Shown: positions 26,737 through 46,310, numbered from the stretch's first letter. The stretch is 64,000 nucleotides of DNA from Brugia malayi (GCF_000002995.4 NW_025062479.1:3493721-3557720); one strand, 5' to 3'. A program made the numbers and translations. The notes: generated by a model not told the origin, from the letters alone.

Positions 26737-29700
26737 TCACTTTTTGCTTTTCTTTGAAGTAGAGCTCTTCAACACGATTTTTTTTTTAAGCTTCTTTCTC
26801 GCGCAGTTTTGACAATACCAAGGAGCATCATCTGGCGGTGCCACTAATAAACCCACACAACTCCTAAATTATTACAGATATTTCGGTAGATTAATGCACA
26901 GTAGCCAACAGTAGCACGACATATATTGAAAAAAGAACTTACCAGTGGAACCAGTTATCACAAGCATCACAACCAACCATATCAGTTGCACCTTCAACAT
27001 ATGCCACGGAACACTCTGGACAAATCCACATATTATCCAAAGAATCATCACTGTCCAAGGTGATTGATTTCTCAAATAAACAAAAAAACTGAATTCAAAC
27101 GATTGCAAGTGGTATAGTCATTCCCTAGCAATAATCAAGTTTAGTTCCACTCTCGGCCTTTATATTGCATCAGTTTAAAGTAAACTCGCCGCATACCCGT
27201 CTGAGATTTTTAAGGAATTGGAAGCTCATGTTTACTTTAGTATTACTATAAAACAAATTAAGGTTCACACCCTTTTCTATTACATCCTTTGCATCCTAAT
27301 TAAAAAACGGATGGAAACAACAAGTGATATGTTTCATAATTACTGCTGAAACTTATGAATTTCCAAATCTTTTGGATATATTACCTTATCCGAAGATTTC
27401 GTTAGCGAATCAGCAGTCGACGACCTACTCCCAAAGATATCACTATCAGCACTGCACCACTTTGACAGCTGTTCTTTTGCCAATACTAGAAATACAATGA
27501 GCTACAATTTTCCGGAATATGAACTAATCTCCCAAACTATACCTATTAAAGGATAGCGGCGTAAAATTTACATAAATACCTCACGTACATGACCTCCTCC
27601 AAAGAAGTTCATAATAAGTACCAAAAGATTTCATAAACTGTGGAAGAGCACCGATCTTCTGTTCCACCACTTTCCAATTCCTAATCTTCTCTTTCCACAT
27701 GTTGTAAATCTATCACACCTATGACGACTAACAACTATATAACGTCTGTTAAGACTTTATATCTAACAAAAATTATGAACTTTTAGAATAATACATACAG
27801 CTCTTACAAACCCAGTGTTTTCATTACTCAGCAACAGAACTGCTTTGATGGATTATAGAAAATGTAAGTACACTGTAATGAATTGAAAGTTCTCATATAG
27901 AATTTCTCTACCAATATTACCTAGATGAAGCTGATTAAAGCAGACCAGGCATAGTTAATGAAATACTGTTACCTCGCTCAGTTTTTTGCAGAGGATCGAA
28001 TGGAAGATCGGAATCGTTTGAATCACCCATAAGTTCATCCTTACCGGAATCCTTCGTCTTAACATTGCTGAAACTGCTCGTTTCCACATTACGCAAAATA
28101 TCAAAATTGTCGTTCTCACCAGAAGAAACCTTCTCGATCCCTTTACTGATTTTCCCAATGCTATACTCTCTGCCTCGATTAGTCAAATGCTTTTTTCGTT
28201 TCTCCTTATCCTTGACTTCCTGATCACGACTTTTAAGCCTCTCCTCTACAACAGTTCTTTCGTTGCGATGTTTCCCTCTCTCCTTTGTCTCGGTCGAGCA
28301 CCCCCAACCCTCCATATATTTCTTCACGTCCTTCTCATCACCTTTCCCACGTCCCTCATCCTTATCGATACTCTTCCGCTTACACCGCTCTACAGATCCA
28401 GAAGCTTTCCCCAGTTTTTCCCGATGTTTCTTCTCACTCGTAATAATACGACACGAAACATCTCCCAACTTTGCCCCAACCATCCCTATCTTCTTAACTT
28501 TCCCTTTATCGTTTTCACCACTGCCTTTCTTTTTCTCCCCATCATTCCCCTTCTCTTTCTGTCGATCTTGCTGTGCTTCTTTCTTCTCATCATCTACCAT
28601 TCCCAGAACTTTCTCGTCGCGCTTGCCTTGTTCTCTTCCCTTTTCAAGAGCTTTTTGTACATGGCATTGCCCCTTCTCTCGCCCATTCTCCTTCACCTTC
28701 TCAAGATTGTAATGTCTCTCACTTTTCTTCTCTTTCTCCGGCTCTTTATTCTTCAGCTTCCCCGAACAACGATCTTTGACAAACATCTTTTCTTTCTCAA
28801 GTAGTAAGTCACCATCGCATACACGCTTAAGAGGATCCTTTTCCTTCCCCAATCTTGGTTTCGCTGAGTCTAGCTCAGCTCCAGTATGTACCTGATCCGG
28901 TTTCTTTTTTAATATTTCTTCCAAGTACATTTGGTCCGGCTTCTTTTTTAATACCTCTTCCAACTCTTTCTTCAAGGATTCCTTTTCTTGACGTCGATCA
29001 TCCATCAAAAATGTACTGAAAGTAGTGGCGGATGGCAACTGTCCCCAACCTTTCGGTGTCATACCTTGGATACAACTTTCACTGTTTCTTTCTTTCTCCG
29101 TAGATTTGCAAACTTTTTCAGCTGAACTGAAAGCACCAGCGCCATACGTATCGAAGCAGCTATCGTCTATACGCAAACGCTTACCGGTTGGTTGTTGTAC
29201 GTAATTTCTTTGTTCAAACCCAACATCTTCTCTAGAAATAATTGAACTAGCGGCTATTTCTGCTGTTCCTTGTCCACCTGTGAATCCACTTCCCCTGAAA
29301 TATTCACCTTTACTCTCACCAAACACGAAATCAGAGCAACCTGTTTGGAATCCACAGAAAAAGGTGTCCCAAGTCCAACTTTACATGCCAAATGCTTAAA
29401 TTAGTGAGAGGCACGTGGGATGGGGATTTTAGATACATGAGTTGCTTAAAACCGCATAGGAGATCCAGTGGTCTGAATTCCCATGTTGGTATTGGATTAC
29501 TAAGAGATTATTTGTACAATACTAAATTTATTGAAGCCAATATAAAAACCTGATAAGTAACTGGAAAGCTGATCTTAACATTTTTCAAAAAAAAAAAGAA
29601 AAAAAAAAAACATGACTTCGCAATTTCCGAAAACAATCCGGGAAAGCGACAATACAATTAAGATAGGCAACAGTACGCCAGATATAAGACAATGCAAAAT

Positions 29701-32700
29701 GATAGGAAAACAATGTTTGATTTCCGCGTACCACGGAAGACTTTAAGATAATGACCGATTTTCAAGTAGAGCACGGTAGGAAGTAAAGGATAAAACTTTA
29801 TTTCCGAACATTCAGTACGAAATTGTAACATGACACGAAGCACCAATGCGTTATTTTAAGTCCTCTTGGCGTGCTGGGTAGCGAGCACCAGGCTTTTCAT
29901 TCGTTGATATAGTACTGCGTTGTAGCGGTTGTTAAAAGAAGCGAGAGACACCATCACTTCCCAGCAATCAGAGAGCACTTAATAGTAACGCGTACATCTT
30001 AATTCAGACAAAACATGGCAACAACTAAACTCAAACTATGACTGTTGGGAATATCATCCCTTTTCCCACTCTCCGCATTTCATTTCCTTTATGAATATGT
30101 TTGGAACATGGTGAATACAGTAAATATTACTCAGTGAATAATAAAAGGAACTAGGCAAAGTGCTAATGATAGGATACTAGTTGTTGAAGTGCTGGCTGTT
30201 GTCAATGAACACACAGAACTGATTGCAACATTGCAACAAAGTATAAATTGTCCTAAATATAACAATAACGGGGTAATAAGGGTGCATTTGCCACATCCCC
30301 AACCTACATTTACCTGAAGCATGTTCTTCATTGACGCTGAATGTCACATTCAAAAAAAAATTGTGCTGCAAAAAAACGAACAAAGCTCTTTAAACAAGTT
30401 GAAGCCCTATAACCTAGCTATACAAATGATTCTGAATTTCTAATTTTACATTTAAAGTTTATAAAAAAAAAAAAATTAAGCATTTAAAGTTTATAAAAAC
30501 ACTCGAAGTATGATAGTGTAATTTGCATTCCTTCATTTAGGAAAAAGGTAAAGGAAATCAACAAGTACAGGTAACAAAATTATCTGTATAAAACGTGACA
30601 ATTTATTAACTAGGAAGAAATGAAATGTATACGCGAAACCAGAAAATGGTTTCAAAATTCTTGAGATTATGAGAAAACGAAAAAGAACCGAAGAGTAAGA
30701 ATAAAACGAGGGGACGACAAGAACACTATTAAGAAAGTTGTGGAAGCAACAAAATAGCAAAGCGTATAAAATATAACGTGTCCACCTATACAAATTTAAA
30801 AATGTAACTGCATCCTCACATAACTTACTCTTTAGTTCCACACGTCCTTGTTTTCAACGGTAATTTCGGCAGCGCTTTCAACTGAAAATTTCACTGTCAG
30901 TGACTAAACCAGTCAGTCTCTTTGAGATATCACTCTTTGAATACAACTGTTTCTTTTAAATCGTATTTTAAGTGGAATTTCTGATACAGTTTTAGTAAGT
31001 AAAGGATCAGCAGCCATTACGTTATTTTTGGCACTACTACCCCCGTGATCCACATCCTGTTTCTTTTATTTAATAAATAAGTGCAATGGTTGAAAGAACA
31101 ATCAACCTCTACATGTGTTTTGTCCGTCGAAGTACGACTTATTACATGAATGTATGCCTTTACGGATCAAATATAAATCTACCAATGAAAATAAATTTTC
31201 ACTCTTTTTCTTAATTCAACTCTCCTGGCATAAGTTTAATAATAAATCGTTTAATAAGTCGACGTTATCAGATTAAAAATTTATCAGATCATATCAATCT
31301 ATATGATTTACTTCGTACTTTTAGTTTATGAATATTACCTTTTTAAACGATCGAGATAAATATCTAGACCACAAATTTCTTGCTGTAGAGAGAATGGATG
31401 CAAAACTAATCAACTCATACTACATTCTAAACTGATTCATACCAGGTTCACGGTCAAGCTATTCAATTTGAGCTATGGAGATGAATAAACAAACGACACA
31501 TGACGACGAACCATTAAGGGGAAAAGAAACGAAAATGTTACGACGGAAACTCATTTAAAAAAAAGTAACCTCGGCTTTGGTCACTGGCTGCCGTTTTCTA
31601 GGCCTAATATTTCCATCAGGTCTGAGAGATGTATACAGACTGGTAGCCTCTGCACCTTCTAGCTTGATTGCAGGATGCATAACTTGAATGTTTTGATCGT
31701 CTAATGAGGGAATATTTCTCTCTGATCTGAAAATATTAATAAAAAGTAGCAATTGAGAAAACAAAAAAGTTGAAGAAAATACACGGCATAATTTTTTATG
31801 GAAAAACTTGCAGTTGGGTAGACGACAAAGCAGAAGTCAGAAGTGTCGGCGAAGTTGCAGAGACAATGCTTGTTGGCGAACCAGTAATGCCACTTGAATT
31901 AAATCCAAATCGGATTTTTAACTTAGGTATTTTCGGGGCAGGCATTTCATCTGGCACTGTAATACATTGTTTGAATAATTGACAAGACATTTTGTTCAGT
32001 GAGTAATTTACGAAAAATGATAAATCTTAAGCTAAAGCAATAAAAGGACATAAACCAATGCACTTTTATTATTTGAAAAATGTGAAGAATTACAAAGCTG
32101 ACATGTGTGGAATAACTGATTTGCACACTGTGGACATGGGAAAATGCAAAAATATTTTGCAAGACTTACGGATTTGCTCGCCAGGTCGCTTTAAACAGAG
32201 CCTTTCAGGCCTTAGTTTAATATATTTCTTCTCTTTGTCTTTCGTCCTGTCTTTCTTATGTTCTTTGCACTTCTTTTTATCTTTGCGTTTGTGCTCCTTA
32301 TTGTGATGTTTGTCTCGATCTTTCTCCTTTAAATCAATCAGTTAACAGTAATTAACAGTAATTCGGTAGTCATCAACCACAATACTACTCCACTGTCAAT
32401 GTAAAATTACCTTCCTATGCTTTTTCTTTTTCTCACATATACTTTCAGCAATCAGTGATTTATCAACTGCAACTTTTCCTGGGCCATATTTCTGCTCTGC
32501 ATCTTTGGCGACCCGTCCCGTGTCACCTAAAATACAAAACAAAGATGCGTGGTAAAGTGAGATCAAACAAAAAAGATGTCTGAGAACAAGAGTTAAGTTC
32601 ATACTGGAAGGTGATAATGCAGTGAATAGTTTCTGTCCAGTTGTCCTCGATAAAACCACCTTAAGTGCCTTGAGATCTTCTGAAAAGAAATAACAAGAAA

Positions 32701-35700
32701 AAGCAGCCCTTAAATTAATTGTAATCAATACTGCATCTCGCTTACTTGATATAATCATAGAAATTAGTGTCATGTCCGAGTATATGCAGTGGAATGCACA
32801 GCCCAATAAAATAAGAAAGAACGATGAAATATTCAAAAAGTTCGAAGACGATATAAAAGCATTACTACTTATTTGTTGGAAGATGAGGCAAATTGATTCG
32901 TTTCATATATATCTTAATTAGCTAAGGAATAATGAGTGAAAATATGGATTCTAAATCATTTTCAGAAGGCTGATACCACCTATCCTAAATGCGTTTTAGT
33001 CCACAACAGAATATGACATGAATTGTCATACCAAATAACTTTAGAGAAATCAAATATTAACGCTACAAGTATTAATGAAAAGTAAAGACTAAAGAAAACA
33101 CAGTATGCATAAATTCCTGATATAAATTTTCTACAAGTTATATTGATGAAAGACAAACATAAAAAAAGATGACTTACGAGACAGAGGAGTATTATCAGCT
33201 GCTGAGCTTTTCGCCATGCCACCGAAAATCACAGATAAGGAGTTCTCTATTGCTGTCTTTTTCGTAACTTTTTTCCATTCACTATCTTTCTCTTCAACTT
33301 TGCACTTCTCTATCTTCCCTTTAGCAATTTCATCTAGCGTATTTTTACTCGTACCTCTTTTATCATTTTTCTTAGCTTCATCCTTCAATCCTTCTTCCTT
33401 CACTTTTTCTATAGCTTTACTGTCGCCATTAGTATCATCGTCCTCTACATTACCAGTTCTACAAATTTAACTATTATAATGCGTTCCTTATAAGCCATGC
33501 ATAGGTCCGTGAAATTTAAACATAACACTTTCCCAGAGTTGTAATAAAAACCAAAAAAAAAAAAAACAGAAAAAGACATAACTAGTGAGGGAGAATGAGA
33601 AAATATGGCTTAAAGCAAACTAACTTCAAAATTAAACGATTTACAAAACGATCCATTGAAAATTTTCCAGAAAAAATAGTGAGAAACCGGAGCAACCGCT
33701 TAAGTTTCGAGACAGCAACAGTAATAAAGAAAAGTGCAATTATATGCAAATTTGTTGATATAAGCCGTTGGGATGCACTATATTATTGATAATGGCAAGC
33801 AAAGCTCACAGAAGTCACGAATACTCATTGTCTAATAACTATGAAGAATGACTGATCATCCAGTAAATAAAACACGAACCATTTAATCGGCATACGCTGT
33901 ACATACCTATTTGCGAACTGTTGCGGTATCAATACTTCAGTCATTTGTAAATCAACACCACTAGGAGTGTGACCGTTATTTATTCCTATGTTCACTGGTT
34001 GGTCATGTTTAAGTTTATCATTATTGTCCACCTGAAAAATGTTAACTTCCTTTTTCAGCTGTAATAGTTGAAGTTGAAGAAATAACATGAATTCTGTGAT
34101 TACTGTGACTGGGGAATCATCTTACATCAGACAAAAATTTAGCTCAAGAAGCGATGGCAAAAATGGATTTTGTTTCTACTAAATATACAATTCTACTTTT
34201 TTTATTTTTTTTATTCTACTAATATGCAATGCTGTCACTTTATAGCAAACAAAACCATCTAGAAATTCTAAATTAAAAAAATAAAAACATTGGGACCCTA
34301 AATTAATGCTCATAAAAAAGATTTATATTGGAATTTTATAGGCTTTCACCTAAACTGTGTCTGATATCAAAAAAGAAAAAATTTGAAAACATAATGTCGA
34401 AAAACATTGTATAACCTTTTCGCAAACTGTTACGCCTTTTTCATCACTTTCGGGAAGAGTGTCAGAAAAATAAAGGTCTATAATAGGTTTCTCATTCGCA
34501 ACATACTTTAAATCAATCTCATCTCGCTCTATTTGACGGCTAAAATATATCAAATAAAATAAGTAGATCACTTTAATATAGAAAACTTTTTTAAAATGTT
34601 TCACAAAAAAAACAGCAACTTTCATCTTCAAACTATCGAATCAACTCATAGGAACGATACTTACTGTTCAGAGGAACTTGGTCGTTTTTGCAATGATAAA
34701 GGAACATCCGGTCGTTTATTCCCTGATTTTTTCGCTGAAATAAATTGCACAGTCCAAAGAAAAGACCAGTGAATTTTTGGCAATTAAAGTATTTTTGCCA
34801 ATCAAGACTAATCCATATTTGTAATCTAAGTTATTGTATGTTAATCATAAGAATTGTCAGAGTAAATAACAATGTAAAAACATAGCAATTCTAACAATGA
34901 CTGATATTATTTTAGACAGATTTCGGGAAATACACAATCCGTAGTCTGATTAAACTTTTATGATGAAATCAGCCGGTCCAAATGTTCATATTCCACAGCT
35001 CTAATGCCTCGTTACATAAAGCTATACAGCTGATTCCTCAAGTGCAGTAGAAATTTGTACGAGGAGCATATCGCCCCCTTTAAACCAATTAACTTTGAAC
35101 TCATCCAGCAAAAGTTCCGTAGCAATTATTAAACAGTGAAAAAAAAAGGCCAAAATAAAAAAAAAAAAACAATTACATGCCTTGACCATCATTTTCAGCG
35201 TCAATTGAACAATTTGCACTCGCACTTGCTTTTTCATTTACATGAGATTTAATCGAAACCGGAATTGATCTACTTGTACTTGGATTTTCCTCCTGGAAAA
35301 TTCCTTATGTATAATGGTTATGATAAAAGAAAACCCGTATACATGAACATATAACTAACAACACAAACGAAAATACGATAAACACTTTTGTCTTTAACCT
35401 TTTCTTTGTCACGAAGCTTTACTTTCTTCTCCTTAGTTCGGTCTTTATCTCGATCTCTATCTCTCTTCTTTTTCTTTTTCGTCTTTTCATTCACAACACT
35501 CTCTGGGTGTACCAAGGTTGATGGTGGCATGCCAAACATACCAATCGATCTCTGCAATCATCACCAACTAATAATTTAATTATTCTTAAGGATAATACAA
35601 GAAAAAGTTACAAATTTTCTGCCTGCAAAATGTACAACAAATTCAAAGATAACAGAAAATAACGCTAGACACGAGAACCAGTGTTACTTGTGCGAAAGGT

Positions 35701-37448
35701 TTATCTGGAACATCCTTCTCTTTAACACTTTCCGCTTTCACATGATGCTCATCGCAATGATCTGAACTACTGGTAGGCTGCAATATAGATAAATAAGTGG
35801 ATAAAGCTGCTCATAACATTTATATTCCGAAAAAAGTATCGTTAAATATATCTCACTTCATGAAGCGACCAGTTTCTAGACTTTGTTCTATTAGAACAGC
35901 TATCCAACTTCTGCAAAGCTGCGATATTGGCACTACTTGAAATACCACTTGGTTCTTCAACCACTTTTTTGGATGGCAGTTTTTGAGGGCGCACAAATCC
36001 CAATTCTTTAGCTGTCGACCCACTAAAGTCAGGGAAAGAGATCTTCGCTTTTGCGACCCTTCCCCTGAAAAATGACATCTTACAATAAAAAAAAAAAAAA
36101 CCTTTTATCTCATAATACAAATAAAAATAAACGTAAAATGAGTAAGAGTTTAATATTTACGCTTCATCTTTTGTACATTCATAAACGATTCAAATAAAAA
36201 TTTCGCATGCAGAAAACCTACTAAAGAAGAAATATGGTTTTTTACTATTAAGGGAAAAAAAGGAACTTAATACCAATTTTCTAAAGTTCAAGAACGAATA
36301 AATTTAAACCAAAGATTTCGCTCACCTTGATGTAGATCTGCAATTTTGCGCTGACCTGCGTGTTGCACCTTTTACTGCTGAAACTTCGACTGCCCGAACT
36401 GTAAAATAATATACAAATTAACAAACCATCAATGCGTGAAGTTACCTCAAAAAGCAAACTGTCACCTCCCATATGACTGGAGCACCATTCTCGATGCATA
36501 GCAGGAAAATAACGAGGTATATGTTCTGGTCGTTCTGCCAATTCTTTATCTGATACTGGTCCATACATACTGAGCAGGTTTAGCGAAGATTTTCTAACTG
36601 GGAAAAGCGGCACCTTAAAATGAAAAAACTGTGAGCAACTATTCAACATAAAATAAGATGAAGAAAAACAGCAATTCGAAAATGAACTTACGTTGTTTTC
36701 AAAAGGATCACATTGGACCTGCTTCATGAATGAGTGCAATTCTGCTGCACTGAACATCAGTTTTCCAAAAACCATATTTGCATCTTCAAAGATTGGAAAT
36801 CGTCTACCAGCTAAAAAGAAAAAAAAACATATTTTCAGTTCAAATAAACGACAACAATTCATTTACTAAGTGTGATTACGATATATTATATTCATGAAGT
36901 CACCGTGTTCTGCGAATAATTTTGAATCAACCCAAAGTTTCTCCATGTACCGTCTACAAACATCGGTTAGGATGTTTAGAACAGATTCGTGACATGTTGA
37001 AAAACCAATATTATCCATCATCTTTACAACAGATCGTGTAAGGTAGTGCAAGGCATAATCCTCTGAGGCTTCAAGTGAACACGTTGCTTCTGTTGCAATA
37101 CCTGAAATGAAATTCAAAGCTATTAATATTAAATGCTACAAAAGATTACTGAAAAAAAAAAAAAAAAAATCAACATTAGTTTCACCAGAAAAGGCAAACA
37201 AACCTTGACTTAACAAAGTAGGCTTGTTTGTAGATATCCAACTCTGACTTTGTTGTTTCTCATCCGATCCCTAAAGAGAAGAAATGTTCGTTCTTGCAAT
37301 TTAATGTCATACCATCCAAAGCTATTCCAGATGGTTGACTTACCTCCTCCTGTGGCCGATCTTCAATGACTCTCGCACTGCTGTCCTCCATAGATGGTAC
37401 GATCTCAGCAACATGGTGATCTGTCTCCACAACATCTGTGATCGACAT
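26737..37448 (-). CDS. taf-3: TFIID subunit 3 (TAF3): histone fold, basic linker, PHD finger
   Basis: TFIID subunit that pairs with TAF10 through a histone fold and reads H3K4me3 through its PHD finger. Model of 1443 residues in 25 exons, all phases consistent: 37448-37344, 37270-37204, 37101-36904, 36810-36692, 36613-36466, 36398-36326, 36064-35857, 35777-35688, 35551-35384, 35292-35187, 34734-34665, 34539-34416, 34031-33907, 33458-33178, 32679-32605, 32526-32411, 32326-32170, 31956-31812, 31726-31570, 30881-30829, 30336-30314, 29340-27973, 27485-27385, 27070-26943, 26863-26737. Histone fold: ALHYLTRSVVKMMDNIGF and VLNILTDVCRRYMEKL (about residues 70-125). The middle is Lys/Glu/Asp-rich, as in all TAF3s. 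PHD: WICPECSVAYVEGA, MVGCDACDNWFHW, SCVGLL, WYCQNCARKK. The aromatic W before the fourth Cys pair is present. The 23-nt exon and the exon 18 donor are the least sure. Confidence 0.92.
27973..29340 (-). other. Large charged exon of TAF3 with a duplicated 13-residue unit
   Basis: This 1368-nt exon is far larger than its neighbours (23-281 nt) and encodes a Lys/Glu/Arg-rich low-complexity linker. Within it a 39-nt unit is tandemly duplicated at about 28891-28968, giving LEEVLKKKPDQMY followed by LEEILKKKPDQVH. The antisense strand is open for 205 codons purely because of the biased composition. Confidence 0.85.
30449..30498. repeat. 18-nt direct repeat separated by poly-A
   Basis: CATTTAAAGTTTATAAAA occurs at 30449-30466 and again at 30481-30498, with an A-run and a few bases between. 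It lies in the TAF3 intron between 30337 and 30828. It looks like a local slippage or A-tail-linked duplication. Confidence 0.75.
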
Positions 37449-38537
37449 AACGTGATACGTGATGGTTACTGGTATCACGCTCCACTCCAACAATGTTCCT
37501 CAAGGACAAAAGCACTTCCAAAAGTCAAATTTATCAGGAACTTCCAAGTCTTAATAATGTGAACAGTGTAAATGTTCACCTCCTGTAAGAATATCTGTGA
37601 ATCATGAACCGGTTGATGAACATATCCTCACATTTCCTCCTCAGATTTATCCATCCGTCCAAACTTGCAAGTCTTTTTGCGCAGTACCGAGTCTTCTAAA
37701 GTTCCGAACAAGGAGGGTTGAAGCATACCACTGCCATGATAGCTATGAAAACGATGATCTCATATTGGTCATAGAGTAGTTGTAAAGGTCAAGTTGAGCT
37801 ACCACACCTAATAAGGTTGACAGGTAGCCAAACTGGAAGTCGTTTCATAGTCTTCAAGAAGTTCCGGTTTTGCTAATGTCGCACGATGAACAGCATGACT
37901 CTACCTAAATTTTATATAAAACATGCTCTCTTCTACTTACCTAGATCTATAGTTTTCTATAAACGTAGCTGAACTTATGATTACACTTGCAAAATGCATA
38001 TCTTTCCCCGATCGTCAAATACATTGCAACGGAACTTCGGAATTGGGTACGTAATCTATGTTCATCACAAAGCTTTTCCTTTGACTGATGCCCATTTCAT
38101 GCTTTTTTGCGAGCAGGAAGGCATTATGTATTTTCTTACTGGCTATACCTTCAGTCACTGCTTACCTACTCAACAGCTTTACTTCCCTACCTTTCTTGCA
38201 ACATGTATTTGAATTAGGCATTTCCTCTTTGTTTATTATTCCCTTGGACACTTGTAGCTTCTCCCGCCCCTTCCTCTTACTCATGCCACTAAACGTAGCG
38301 GTTGACATTACAACATCAATGCAGTGTCAACCCGCGATGGAGATGTGGTAGTGGCCAGAATATTGTCTGTTGCGCAAACTTAAATCCACTATAAAAGATG
38401 GCATAGCGGTCGCATCACATCATTTTATATTAATGACAATAATCGAATTGTACTAGTTAACATCGGTGGTGTTAATTTTCAAAAGGTTATAAGGATTTTG
38501 AATTGTAAGTCTATCTTATAATGCACAAATGAAATGA
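37449..38537. other. Interval between the GH31 gene and TAF3
   Basis: Both flanking genes run leftwards, so this holds the TAF3 promoter and the GH31 3' UTR. Short open frames at 37597 and 38088 show no splice signals or motifs. No clean TATA-like element could be assigned. Confidence 0.5.
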
Positions 38538-44120
<5,583 letters not shown>

Positions 44121-45443
44121 TTAAAATTCCCATAAAATGTCGCGGCTTTCTTCTTCCGTCTAAAGCATGACAAAGCATTATGGAAAAGATATCGGAATTT
44201 TTTTTGCAGCATTAACTAAAGATACAACGTTGTTTTAATGAATTAGTATATGCAGATACGTTCATGTACCTATCATCACTTCCAACTATATTGATCATGC
44301 TACTCAAAAATTCCATAAATCATCTAATATTTTCAATGACATCTGGGAAATTAGTTTAAGTATGGATTATTTCCTAGCTGTCAAAATTTTCAACTACTTT
44401 TTGCTCCTCCAAAGAATTACAATTACCAGATATTTATCACATAATTTGTTTTGTCTAGAGCCAATATTTCGTGAAATTTATGTTAGTGATTATAATTTGA
44501 AGTAAAAAAATCAACGAAATAATAGTGGCTGGAACACATTTACAAAAGACATTTATCTATCTGTTCAATGGTCTTTCAAATGCTATGTAAACAAAAGAAA
44601 ACGAGAGATCAATTCTTGATTAGAAAGCCATCACAGCTCCTTTAACTTTCAACTGATAGGTTTCTCGAGCTTCTAACATCAGCTGTGAGCAAAAAAGTTT
44701 GACGAGTCACTTTCTAAAGTTCCGCATTCAGCTATTTGCTAAGAGAACGCATTTGTAGAAGAAATACAGAGATCATAATTAATATGATTTATAAAAGGAA
44801 AAGAAGCAAAATTTAAAAAATGTCATCTTACTACTGATATATTAAAATTTTTATGACTTACTCAAATTAAATTTTTAAAAGTGCCTATTATTGAAGTTGA
44901 ATAATCTGGCGAGATTAATTACAACGCAAAAAAAAAAAAAGAATAATTGTTATAATAAAATACTCTCATCACGAACAACAAACTTTGCCGGTGGTTTAAT
45001 ATAGCTAAAATAGCAATATTGCTGCTTATCACTAATGACACAGAGAGAATAAATAAAAATTGTTGGTAACGGAATTGATTGGTAACAGATAATATAGTTA
45101 TGACAGAAAGATGATTATCGATTACAACCTTATCCAATTGTATAGTAAATGTTAAATGTAACAAACCCAATTTATTAAACTCTATCAAAGGCTGACTTTT
45201 TTTCGGAAATTTTGCACATCCATCAATAACAGCATTTTCAGGAAAATAGTCTTCCAAACATTAAAACAAAGATGTAGTTGAAGAAAATCATATAACTAGT
45301 GCTGCATGTTTGCTTTCTAATGCCAAATAATCAGAATCGGTGATGGCCTATTTTATCGGGCAGTTTATAAATATGAATTTAGCAGTTGAAATTATGGATC
45401 TTTTTCACTATTGTATACCAAATTATGCTGGTAATGTTGGTCA

Positions 45444-45446
<3 letters not shown>

Positions 45447-45503
<57 letters not shown>
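45447..45503 (+). repeat. (AT)n microsatellite
   Basis: About 28 uninterrupted AT dinucleotides. It is expected to vary in length and to be error-prone in assembly. Confidence 0.95.
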
Positions 45504-45506
<3 letters not shown>

Positions 45507-46224
45507 TGCGAGATATGTACAGCTATAAGAAGTCATCAATAATTACTGATTAGGTCTTAAATTCTTTAATAATTGAATGTTGTCCTTTTTATATAGAGGA
45601 TATTTTAAAGTTCGAAGGTATTTTTAGTGAAAGGGAACCATTTGCTATAAAATGTTGCTTAGATATGAATAGTAAAAACACATTTAATTAAACTATTTTC
45701 ATTTGTTCACTTTAAAATAATCTGATTCGATTCAATCCTTTTCTGCATGCTAATTGTAAAATTATCATGCAACAATAATCAGAAGTATTAAAAAAGTTAT
45801 GTGAAGGATGATGTACCCATGTTTTAAGTGTTGCAAAGACTGTGATAAGAAATAGTCCGGTAAATTAACCGTCTGAGAAAGTATGAAAAATGAACCTCGT
45901 TAGGGATATTATCTATCGGTCAGCTTTGAATTACACCAAATAAGCTAAATAATGGTACTCAAATTGTTTGTGAAATCAAACAAAATACATGTAAGAAGTA
46001 TACCATTTCAAAATGTTTCTTTTTAACTACAATTAAAAGAAAATGCGATCGTTAATTGCTGGTAGAACCAAACGGTAAAGATATGATAATGAATTATATG
46101 CTGCCGTTACCAGTGCTTTGTTACGAACAGCACCATTTTGCTCAATCAGCATTCTGCTTCAGCCTTTTGTCCAGTCACTGATGAAAATTTAATTATCTGA
46201 AATGATATATTCATGCTTAGTTAA

Positions 46225-46310
46225 ATTGAGGCTTATGATTCATATATATATATATATATATATAATTGAGGCTTATGATTCATATATATATATATATAAT
46301 TGAGGCTTAT
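46225..46310 (+). repeat. Tandem repeat: AATTGAGGCTTATG followed by AT runs
   Basis: The 14-mer occurs at 46225-46238, 46264-46277 and 46297-46310. Copies are separated by GATTC or GATTCATAT followed by AT runs of different length, so the unit is a compound minisatellite with periods of 39 and 33 nt. Confidence 0.9.

Noticed and set aside
26872..27108. 78-codon minus-strand frame with hydrophobic sequence
   Set aside because: It is the wrong frame across the TAF3 PHD exon; the correct frame gives WICPECSVAYVEGA and GCDACDNWFHW.
27270..27295. Possible small TAF3 exon (DAKDVIEK)
   Set aside because: Its phase does not fit either neighbour with a GT donor, while exons 23 and 24 join directly in phase.
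28187..28804. 205-codon plus-strand open frame
   Set aside because: It is antisense to the Lys/Glu-rich TAF3 exon. The complement of AAG/GAA codons gives an artificial Phe/Leu/Ser/Pro-rich frame.
35181..35187. GC donor at the end of TAF3 exon 10
   Set aside because: A GT donor six bases upstream (GATG|GTCAAG) gives the same phase, so the non-canonical site is not needed.
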